The notes below the pieces were generated by a model that was given only the letters and a program-made list of their open reading frames with translations, had not been told where the DNA came from and made no database searches. A program made the translations under genes and the position numbers. Below are positions 35,269 to 41,415 of a stretch of 57,640 nt of DNA, in pieces (the stretch's first letter is position 1; each line of letters opens with the position of its first letter). The DNA is from CAJBIL01 sp044359525 (GTDB taxonomy: Bacteria > Pseudomonadota > Gammaproteobacteria > Burkholderiales > Rhodocyclaceae). The stretch spans positions 1-57,640 of the forward strand of contig JBIKLY010000011.1 of NCBI GenBank assembly GCA_044359525.1. The letters run 5' to 3'.

Positions 35269-35703
35269 TCAGACCGCGATCTTCTTGCACTCCTTCAGAC
35301 ACGCCGCACATGAATCGGCACAAGCTTTGCACTCGACATGCTTCTTCTCATGCTTGCGGCACTCCTTCTCGCAGGCTTCGCAAATTTCGGCCGACACCTT
35401 CGCATATTTCGGCAGAAATTTTGAATCAACGGTTGCCAGTCGCTGTAACGCAGCGCAAACAGCAAGCAACTCATTGACACTCTTGGCACAGGCCGCCATC
35501 TCTTTGTCGCCCTGCGCCAGCAGATCAAGACAGTGATTGATGCAGGCTTCGCCGGTTTTGATGCAGTCCGCAGCACCGTCAATCAGCGCCTGATGCTTTG
35601 CCCCGTGATGATGATGGTGGTCATGTTCTGCTGCCGACGCCTGACCGGCGACTGCCGCCATCGCCAGCACCCCCATACCACCCAGCATTTCACGTCGATC
35701 CAT
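35269..35703 (-). CDS. Copper storage protein, Csp1-like four-helix bundle
   Basis: 144 aa. A twin-arginine-type leader (MDRREMLGGMGVLAMAAVAG) and a His stretch (EHDHHHHHGAKHQ) precede a four-helix bundle with 13 Cys, mostly in CxxxC spacing (DCIKTGEACINHC, EICEACEKEC, VECKACADSCAACLKEC). Csp1 of Methylosinus also uses 13 Cys to store Cu(I), in an exported Tat-dependent protein. It lies 18 bp after the cytochrome c gene, in one operon under RegA site B. It would buffer periplasmic copper. Confidence 0.9.
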   Translation of the reverse strand: MDRREMLGGMGVLAMAAVAGQASAAEHDHHHHHGAKHQALIDGAADCIKTGEACINHCLDLLAQGDKEMAACAKSVNELLAVCAALQRLATVDSKFLPKYAKVSAEICEACEKECRKHEKKHVECKACADSCAACLKECKKIAV

Positions 35704-35721
35704 AGCCTCTACTCCTTTTGT

Positions 35722-36057
35722 TTATTGATGGGGAAAACCTTGCAGCAATTGCTCGACGATCCATTGCGCCTCTGCCTCGGTGAGAAAACGATGCCAGGGC
35801 GGCATCGGCGTGCCGGGGCGACCGCCGTGAATGGTCGCCACCAGCGATTCGACGGGCTTGTCGCGCAGCGCCTCAGGCTTGAGCGATGGGCCAAGCCCGC
35901 CCTGTAGCGTCATACCGTGGCAGGAGCCGCAATCCTGACGCACGAGGTGGACGATTTCCTTCTGCCGCTGGACTGTCGGGACAGCCGATCCGACGGCGGC
36001 TTGCGCCAGCACCAGCGGAGAGGCAAAAAAAATCGCCAAAACAGTGAGATAACGCAT
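35722..36057 (-). CDS. Small periplasmic cytochrome c, c55X/NirC-like
   Basis: 111 aa. Signal peptide (YLTVLAIFFASPLVLAQA), one heme-binding CxxCH (RQDCGSCHGMTLQGGLGPSL) and a distal Met in GTPMPPWHRFLTEAEAQWIV. Size and the GMTLQGGLGP / WIVxxLLQG pattern match cytochrome c55X/NirC, which passes electrons in cd1-nitrite reductase maturation. The ATG at 36057 begins the signal peptide; a longer frame to 36111 would overlap RegA site B. It is 15 kb from the nirF-DL-G-H genes. Confidence 0.82.
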   Translation of the reverse strand: MRYLTVLAIFFASPLVLAQAAVGSAVPTVQRQKEIVHLVRQDCGSCHGMTLQGGLGPSLKPEALRDKPVESLVATIHGGRPGTPMPPWHRFLTEAEAQWIVEQLLQGFPHQ

Positions 36058-36103
36058 ATTTTGATCAAGAAAAAAACAAAGGGCGGTGAATAAAAAAGCG
36101 CGC

Positions 36104-36121
36104 TGCGACAATATGCCGCAT
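36104..36121 (-). promoter_or_regulatory. RegA/ActR-type box (site B), cytochrome c-csp operon
   Basis: On the - strand ATGCGGCATATTGTCGCA, identical in all 18 bases to site D at 53272. It lies 47 bp upstream of the cytochrome start and 88 bp from the divergent small gene at 36209. Confidence 0.75.
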
Positions 36122-36165
36122 TCAACAAACGGGTAAAGCGCTCTAAGATTCTATCCGAAGTCATA

Positions 36166-36177
36166 CGATACGTATCG
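36166..36177. promoter_or_regulatory. Perfect 12-bp palindrome in a divergent promoter region
   Basis: CGATACGTATCG, between the cytochrome c operon and the small gene at 36209, 32 bp before its start. It may be an operator; the factor is unknown. Confidence 0.35.
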
Positions 36178-36208
36178 CAGGCATCCGTCGCACCTGGGAG
36201 AATCGATC

Positions 36209-36391
36209 ATGCAAAACAACCAACAAGACATCACCGAAGAAGGCAGCGAGTTGCCGTCATTATTGCTTGGGGCGGGTTTCGCGCTGGCTTCGTTGATCAT
36301 TCTTCCGGCACTGGCGCAGCGTGTCGGTATCGGCGCCAGCCTGACCATCGCCCTGCGTGGCGCATTGATGCGCGCTTCTAACCGGGTCTGA
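36209..36391 (+). CDS. Small membrane protein, hypothetical
   Basis: 60 aa with an acidic N-terminus (ITEEGSE) and one long hydrophobic helix (LLLGAGFALASLIILPALA). GGGAG precedes the ATG. It is unrecognised. Location at the head of the copper cluster, and its resemblance in type to the 122-aa membrane protein at 40367, suggest a linked role, but no function can be read. Confidence 0.55.
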   Translation: MQNNQQDITEEGSELPSLLLGAGFALASLIILPALAQRVGIGASLTIALRGALMRASNRV

Positions 36392-36522
36392 ACCCGCCTC
36401 ACTGTTCTCGCCGCAGTCAAGTTCGCGGTATGGTGCGCCATGAAAATCACCAAACAATGATTTTCTAATTTACCTCAAAATTTGCAGCATAATCCGGCGC
36501 AAAGTTGCTCTCCATCCAAGCC

Positions 36523-36861
36523 ATGGTCGCCGTCCGCCCCAGCCGTCTCGCCTTCATCACCGCACTCTGCGCGGCTGGCGTATTTGTGGCCACTTTCGCC
36601 GATGCCGCCTGGCTGCGCGATCAACGCAATGCAGCGACCGAACAGAAACGCACGCTGGTCACGCAACTGCAACTGACCGATCTCTGCCTGTTTACCGAAG
36701 CCCGTTACACCCGCCACCTGTCGCAAGCCGATCTGCACTCGGCCTTTCAGGATCATCCGCTCGGGCTGGAGAAATTTCCAACCGGCTCGCTCGTCGCACC
36801 GCCCGCTCACCTGACTGCTGCTCATGAACGCCTGGATCGCCAAACAGCAATACCTGATTGA
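36523..36861 (+). CDS. Membrane-anchored periplasmic protein, hypothetical
   Basis: 112 aa. One N-terminal helix (LAFITALCAAGVFVATFADA), then a periplasmic part with LTDLCLFTEARYTRHLSQAD and FQDHPLGLEKFPTGSLVAPP. It overlaps the ABC permease start by 38 bp, so it belongs to that operon. The single Cys and several His could contact metal. No family recognised. I took the ATG at 36523 as it starts the helix; 36505 is possible. Confidence 0.7.
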   Translation: MVAVRPSRLAFITALCAAGVFVATFADAAWLRDQRNAATEQKRTLVTQLQLTDLCLFTEARYTRHLSQADLHSAFQDHPLGLEKFPTGSLVAPPAHLTAAHERLDRQTAIPD

Positions 36862-37960
36862 TTTCACGCTCTCGTCGCTGGCGCGGCGCAAGGGGAAAAA
36901 CCTCGGTTTGCTGCTCGTCTATACGCTGATCGTTTTCCTGCTCGCCTCGGTGATGCTATTCACACACGCCCTGCGCCACGAAGCGGCACACGTACTCGAC
37001 GGCGCACCGGAAGTCGTTCTGCAGCGCATGGTCGCCGGTCGTCACGATCTGATCCCGCCCGGCTACCTCGAGCGCCTCGGCCGCATCCGTGGCGTGCAGA
37101 ACAAGGAAGGCCGGCTGTGGGGTTACTACTACGACCCGGTGGTCAAGGCCAACTACACCTTCACGGTGCCGAACAAGGAAGCCATCGCTGCGGGCACGCT
37201 GGTCGTCGGCGCCGGGCTGGCCAAGGCGCGCGGTCTGGCCGTCGGCAATGTCATCTCCTTCCGTTCGTATTCCGGCAAGCTGTTCAGCTTCACGGTGGCG
37301 CGCATCCTGTCGCACGAAACCGAACTGGTCAGCGCCGATCTGGTACTGCTGAACGAGGGCGATTTTCGCAGTTTTTTTGAGATCGCCCCCGGCTACTTTA
37401 CCGACATCGCGCTCTCGGTCGCCAACCCGCAGGAAGTGCGCAACATCGCCACCAAGCTCTCGCAGCAATTCCCGGATTCGCGTCCGATCCTGCGCGACGA
37501 GATTCTGCGCACCTACGAGTCGATCTTCAACTGGCGCGAGGGCATCGTGCTGGCGCTCGCCTCGCTGGCCATCCTCGCCTTCGCCATTTTCGCCTGGGAA
37601 AAAGCCTCCGGCCTCTCGGCCGAAGAGAAACGAGAAATCGGCATTCTCAAGGCCATCGGCTGGGAAACCGGCGACGTGATCAAAATGAAGTTCTGGGAAG
37701 GCGCACTGGTTTCACTTGCGGCGTTCGTACTCGGCTACGTCGTCGCTTACGTTCATGTTTTCCATTTTTCGGCGATGCTGTTTACGCCGGTACTCAAAGG
37801 CTGGGCCGTCCTTTACCCGCACTTCGATCTACCACCGGTGATCGACGGCTTCCAGGTGGCAACGCTGTTTTTCTTCACCGTGTTCCCCTATGCGGCGGCC
37901 ACGCTGGTACCAATCTGGCGTGCGGCGATCACCGACCCCGACTCCGTGATGCGCGGCTGA
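36824..37960 (+). CDS. ABC transporter permease, FtsX/MacB type
   Basis: 378 aa. N-terminal helix (NLGLLLVYTLIVFLLASVML), a periplasmic MacB-like domain (about 45-240), then three C-terminal helices with EEKREIGILKAIGWETGDVI, the FtsX coupling-helix motif. This is a four-helix, ATP-driven envelope machine rather than a classical importer. Its ATPase follows 10 bp later. It lies in a cluster of copper and thiol proteins; a lipoprotein or protein-complex substrate is possible. Confidence 0.9.
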   Translation: MNAWIAKQQYLIDFTLSSLARRKGKNLGLLLVYTLIVFLLASVMLFTHALRHEAAHVLDGAPEVVLQRMVAGRHDLIPPGYLERLGRIRGVQNKEGRLWGYYYDPVVKANYTFTVPNKEAIAAGTLVVGAGLAKARGLAVGNVISFRSYSGKLFSFTVARILSHETELVSADLVLLNEGDFRSFFEIAPGYFTDIALSVANPQEVRNIATKLSQQFPDSRPILRDEILRTYESIFNWREGIVLALASLAILAFAIFAWEKASGLSAEEKREIGILKAIGWETGDVIKMKFWEGALVSLAAFVLGYVVAYVHVFHFSAMLFTPVLKGWAVLYPHFDLPPVIDGFQVATLFFFTVFPYAAATLVPIWRAAITDPDSVMRG

Positions 37961-37970
37961 GAACACTGAC

Positions 37971-38681
37971 ATGATCGAACTGAAAGATATTCGCAAAGCC
38001 TTCAACCAGGGCCGCGACAACGAGTTCCACGCGCTCAGCGGCATTGACCTGCAACTGCCGGCACAACGCGTCACGGCGCTGCGCGGGCCGAGCGGTTCGG
38101 GCAAGACAACGCTGCTGTCGATCATTGGCTGCCTGTCGCGCCCGACCAGCGGCCGCGTGCGTCTGAAGGGGCGGGATATTTCGGGCCTGCCTGAACGCTT
38201 CCTGACCGACATCCGCCGGCAAACCTTCGGCTTCGTTTTCCAGCAGTTCAATCTGATCAAGGGTTTGTCCGCACTGGAAAACGTCATGCTGCCGGCTTAT
38301 CCGCTGGGCGGTGACTGGCACGAATTACGCGAGAACGCCGAACGCCTGCTCGCTGAACTTCGTCTGTCGCACCGCCGCGAAGCGCGTGTCGAATGGCTTT
38401 CGGGCGGTGAGCAGCAGCGCGTGGCGATTGCCCGTGCGCTGATCAACGATCCGGAAGTGATCATCGCCGACGAGCCGACGGCGAATCTCGATACCGCGCT
38501 GTCGATGGAATTCATGGCCATTCTGGAAAAGCTTTCGGACAGCGGCAAGACGGTGATCCTGACCAGTCACGACCCGCTCGTTGTGGAATCAGCCATCGTG
38601 CATCAGGTCGTCGATATGCGCGATGGGCGCGTGGTTCGGCACGATAGGCAGCACCTGGCCACACCGGAGAAAGTAACGTGA
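37971..38681 (+). CDS. ABC transporter ATP-binding protein, LolD/MacB type
   Basis: 236 aa. Walker A GPSGSGKTTLL (about residue 40), Q-loop FVFQQFNLIKGLSALENVML, signature WLSGGEQQRVAIARAL, Walker B VIIADEPTANLD, H-loop LTSHDPLV. The sequence type pairs with FtsX-domain permeases such as the one just upstream. The stop overlaps the next gene by 4 bp (ATGA? GTGA boundary). Confidence 0.94.
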   Translation: MIELKDIRKAFNQGRDNEFHALSGIDLQLPAQRVTALRGPSGSGKTTLLSIIGCLSRPTSGRVRLKGRDISGLPERFLTDIRRQTFGFVFQQFNLIKGLSALENVMLPAYPLGGDWHELRENAERLLAELRLSHRREARVEWLSGGEQQRVAIARALINDPEVIIADEPTANLDTALSMEFMAILEKLSDSGKTVILTSHDPLVVESAIVHQVVDMRDGRVVRHDRQHLATPEKVT

Positions 38682-39679
38682 TTTTCCAGCCGGCGATCAT
38701 TGCACTCCTGCTCGCCTCACTGGTCTGCGTCAGTCTGCTTGTTGCCTCGGCGCCGTTCGCCTTCGACATCATCCGCCACTGGAACATCCAGAGCGGCAGC
38801 GAGCGGCAACTGGTACTGGAACGCCGCACCTACCTGTTATCGACGCTGCTCACTTTTGTCTTTGCCACACAACTTGTCGCGCTGCTGCTTTTCGTCTTCA
38901 ACGCCGACAGGATGTCGTCGATGTTCGTCGGCGCGATGTGCGCGGTCGGTACGCTGAACGTCAATATTTTCGGCTTTCCCGCACTGCTCGCGCAGATCGG
39001 CGTGTTCTTCCTGGCGGCAAGCTGGCTGGTCATCAACCATGTCGACACGCGCGCCTGCGACTACCCGCTGGTGCGCGTCAAATACATGCTGCTGCTCGCG
39101 CTGCTACCCCTGCTGCTGGTCGCCGCCGTGCTCCAGCTGCGCTACTTTCTCGGTCTCAAGGCGGATGTCATCACCTCGTGCTGCGGCAGCCTGTTCTCGG
39201 CGGAGACACCCGGCGTCACCGGCGATGCGGCTGCCTCGCCGCCGCTACCGACGATGATTGCCTTTTACGCCGCACTGACGCTGGCTGCCGGCACCAGTCT
39301 CTTCTATCGTCTGCGCCAGCGCGGCGCCTACTTCGTTGCCTTATTTTCAGGCGTGGCTTTTGTTGTGGCGATGGCTGGAATTCTCTCCTTTATTTCGCTC
39401 TATATTTACGAACACCCGCATCATCACTGCCCGTTCTGCGTACTCAAGCCCGAATACCACTATCAAGGCTACTGGCTGTATCTGCCACTGTTCATCGGCA
39501 CGGCGGCGGGTCTCGGCGTGGGGGCGATACAGCCCTTTGCCCGCATCCCCAGCCTGACGGTCATCGTACCGGCGGTTGCCCGCAAACTGGCAGCATTGAC
39601 TATGGTGATGTGGGTATTTTTTGCCCTTGTTGCCTCATTCATGATTCTCAATTCCCGACTGGTTCTGCTCGAAGGCTGA
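38678..39679 (+). CDS. Polytopic membrane protein with CC and HPHHHCPFC motifs
   Basis: 333 aa with about eight predicted helices. Two exposed motifs stand out: DVITSCCGSLFS (about residue 163) and YEHPHHHCPFCVLKPEYHY (about 247), both rich in metal-ligating residues. No family is recognised. It overlaps the ABC ATPase and is 1 bp from a TlpA-like lipoprotein gene, so a membrane component of copper or heme-Cu assembly is a fair inference. Start GTG at 38678. Confidence 0.82.
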   Translation: MIFQPAIIALLLASLVCVSLLVASAPFAFDIIRHWNIQSGSERQLVLERRTYLLSTLLTFVFATQLVALLLFVFNADRMSSMFVGAMCAVGTLNVNIFGFPALLAQIGVFFLAASWLVINHVDTRACDYPLVRVKYMLLLALLPLLLVAAVLQLRYFLGLKADVITSCCGSLFSAETPGVTGDAAASPPLPTMIAFYAALTLAAGTSLFYRLRQRGAYFVALFSGVAFVVAMAGILSFISLYIYEHPHHHCPFCVLKPEYHYQGYWLYLPLFIGTAAGLGVGAIQPFARIPSLTVIVPAVARKLAALTMVMWVFFALVASFMILNSRLVLLEG

Positions 39680-39680
39680 C

Positions 39681-40175
39681 ATGTTCAAACTACTGATCTC
39701 ACTACTCGTTGCACTCACGCTCAGCGCCTGCGAAAGCGATACCTCAGTCAAGCTGAACAACGGTGACGCTGCCCCCGCATTCACGACCGGCAGCCTGGGT
39801 TCAGCCACCGTCAAGTTTCCCGACGACCTGCGTGGGAAAGCCGTTGTGATTCGTTTCTGGGCTGACTGGTGCCGCTACTGCGAAGACGAAATGAAGGCCA
39901 TTGAACGCGTCTGGCAACGCCACAAGGGTGAAGGGCTGGAAGTCATCGCCGTCAATGCCGGACAGGACAAGGCAGCCGTTGCTGCCTTCATCAAGAAGAT
40001 TGGTGTCACCTATCCGGCCCTGCTCGATGAGTCCGCGTCGATTTCAAAACAATACGGCGTGCTGGCCTTGCCCACCACTTACTTCATCGGTAAAGACGGC
40101 AAGATCCGCACCAAAGTACTCGGCGAGGCGGATGAAGCGACCTTCGAGCGCATCGCACTGGAATTGCTCAAATGA
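39681..40175 (+). CDS. TlpA-like thioredoxin lipoprotein
   Basis: 164 aa. A lipoprotein signal (LLISLLVALTLSACESD, lipobox LSAC) precedes a thioredoxin fold with active site WADWCRYCEDEM and cis-Pro region ALPTTYFIGKDGKI. TlpA/ResA-like proteins reduce Cys pairs in cytochrome c or copper-site apoproteins. The stop overlaps the next small gene (ATGA). It is the second thioredoxin-like protein in the window with copper neighbours. Confidence 0.93.
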   Translation: MFKLLISLLVALTLSACESDTSVKLNNGDAAPAFTTGSLGSATVKFPDDLRGKAVVIRFWADWCRYCEDEMKAIERVWQRHKGEGLEVIAVNAGQDKAAVAAFIKKIGVTYPALLDESASISKQYGVLALPTTYFIGKDGKIRTKVLGEADEATFERIALELLK

Positions 40176-40348
40176 GCCAGCCCTGCGACCTGTGCGGCCT
40201 TGACTGCGGTATCAAGCCCTGCACGCTGCCTACCCCGGAAAAAACCCTGCAATTCTGCTGCGAAGGCTGCAAGGGAATCTACGAAATGTTGCATGAGATC
40301 AAAGAAACGCCCAAATACCCGGCGCAGAATGACAATCGGAAACCCTGA
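40172..40348 (+). CDS. Standalone 58-aa Cys-rich protein, P-type ATPase metal-binding domain type
   Basis: 58 aa, seven Cys: PCDLCGLDCGIKPC and LQFCCEGCKGIYEML. The CxxCG...FCCxGCxxIYE pattern is that of the N-terminal metal-binding domain of CcoI-type copper ATPases (ATPase-cat_bd), here as a free protein without the HMA and ATPase parts. Start overlaps the TlpA-like stop by 4 bp (ATGA), and the next gene follows in 18 bp. A copper chaperone serving the ATPase at 41412 is inferred. Confidence 0.75.
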   Translation: MSQPCDLCGLDCGIKPCTLPTPEKTLQFCCEGCKGIYEMLHEIKETPKYPAQNDNRKP

Positions 40349-40366
40349 AAAACGAAAGGAATCGCC

Positions 40367-40735
40367 ATGAACACGATGATGAACGAAGGCATGATGACTT
40401 CAATGGGCAACATGATGAGCCACCCGGTCGCCAAGGGTGCGGCCATGGCCGGAGCCGGTTACGTGGCGCGCGGCGTGGCTACACGCTCGCTTTTTTCCAG
40501 CCCGCTGGTGCTGCTGGTTGCCGGTGTGGCCGGCGGCGTTGCGGCCGGCTATCTGCTGCATCAGTATCGCAAGGAAATCGTACTCGCCGTTTCCAGGGCT
40601 GCCGGCATGGGCAAGGACTTTGCACTGCAACAGAAGGAAAACCTTGCCGACCTGATGGAAGAAGCGAAGGAAAAGGAAGCCGGGGCAGCACAACCGGCGG
40701 CAGCGGACAGCACGCCTGAAGCACCAGCCGTCTGA
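40367..40735 (+). CDS. Small membrane protein with Met-rich start and Gly-rich helix
   Basis: 122 aa. A Met-rich N-terminus (MNTMMNEGMMTSMGNMMSHP) is followed by a Gly/Ala helix (PLVLLVAGVAGGVAAGYLLH) and a charged C-terminal helix (LADLMEEAKEKEAG). AAAGGA precedes the ATG. Met-rich stretches commonly bind Cu(I). No domain is certain; the position between a chaperone-like gene and an HMA2-like gene supports a copper role. Confidence 0.75.
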   Translation: MNTMMNEGMMTSMGNMMSHPVAKGAAMAGAGYVARGVATRSLFSSPLVLLVAGVAGGVAAGYLLHQYRKEIVLAVSRAAGMGKDFALQQKENLADLMEEAKEKEAGAAQPAAADSTPEAPAV

Positions 40736-40770
40736 TCTTTTCGTCACCTGTCACCTGCCGGAGACTGGCA

Positions 40771-41415
40771 ATGAGCCTTACATTCGACCAGGAGCTACCG
40801 GATTCGCTGGCCAGACAGATCATTGTCCGCCACCGCGAATCCGGGCATATCCGTTTCGCACTGCCTGCCCAGATCTGTTCGGCCGCCGCAACCACTGCAC
40901 TGAACAAGGCGCTGCATGCGCAGCGCGGGGTTTATCGCGTGACACTCTATGCCGGTGACGGCAAGCTCTCGGTGCGCTACGACGAACATGTGTGCAGCGT
41001 GCATGACGTGGCACGCGCGCTGTTTTCTTCGCTGACAACACTGCCGGCAGAAGCTGGCGATGCCTCTCCGGTACAACAACTGGCACGTCCCGCCGTGCGT
41101 CTGTCCAACAGAATTCACGATCTTGAAGCGCGCACCCGGCAACAACTCAACCGCCTGCTGCAGCGCATGTCGCGCTACCGTCAGTTCCAGGGCATTCAGG
41201 CGCGCGTGCAGCCGGTACTCGAAAGTGCATTGACCGAAAAAGCGATCATCAACTTTCTCAACGACCTGCTCGCCTTCTACCTGATCCGCGTGCATTGGGA
41301 TCTGATCACCCAGCGCTGGCTGCGCGAGCCGCTGAAATTCCGCAATGCCTGGCTGACGGTGTTCTACCTCGTCTTTCTGCTGGTGCGCTATCGCAAGACG
41401 GTGGCGAAAAAATGA
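40771..41415 (+). CDS. HMA2-like protein with C-terminal membrane hairpin
   Basis: 214 aa. The N-terminal part (GHIRFALPAQICSAAATTAL, YRVTLYAGDGKLSVRYDEH) has the ferredoxin-like fold pattern of HMA domains, without the usual CxxC. The C-terminus has two membrane helices (IINFLNDLLAFYLIRVHW, AWLTVFYLVFLLVRYR). GGAGA precedes the ATG, and the stop overlaps the ATPase start by 4 bp. It may act as partner or regulatory subunit of that ATPase; this is inference. Confidence 0.82.
   Translation: MSLTFDQELPDSLARQIIVRHRESGHIRFALPAQICSAAATTALNKALHAQRGVYRVTLYAGDGKLSVRYDEHVCSVHDVARALFSSLTTLPAEAGDASPVQQLARPAVRLSNRIHDLEARTRQQLNRLLQRMSRYRQFQGIQARVQPVLESALTEKAIINFLNDLLAFYLIRVHWDLITQRWLREPLKFRNAWLTVFYLVFLLVRYRKTVAKK

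Noticed and set aside
36061..36068. TTGATCAA before the cytochrome c gene as an FNR box
   Set aside because: The 4-bp spacer between half-sites is missing; it overlaps the region just upstream of the ATG.
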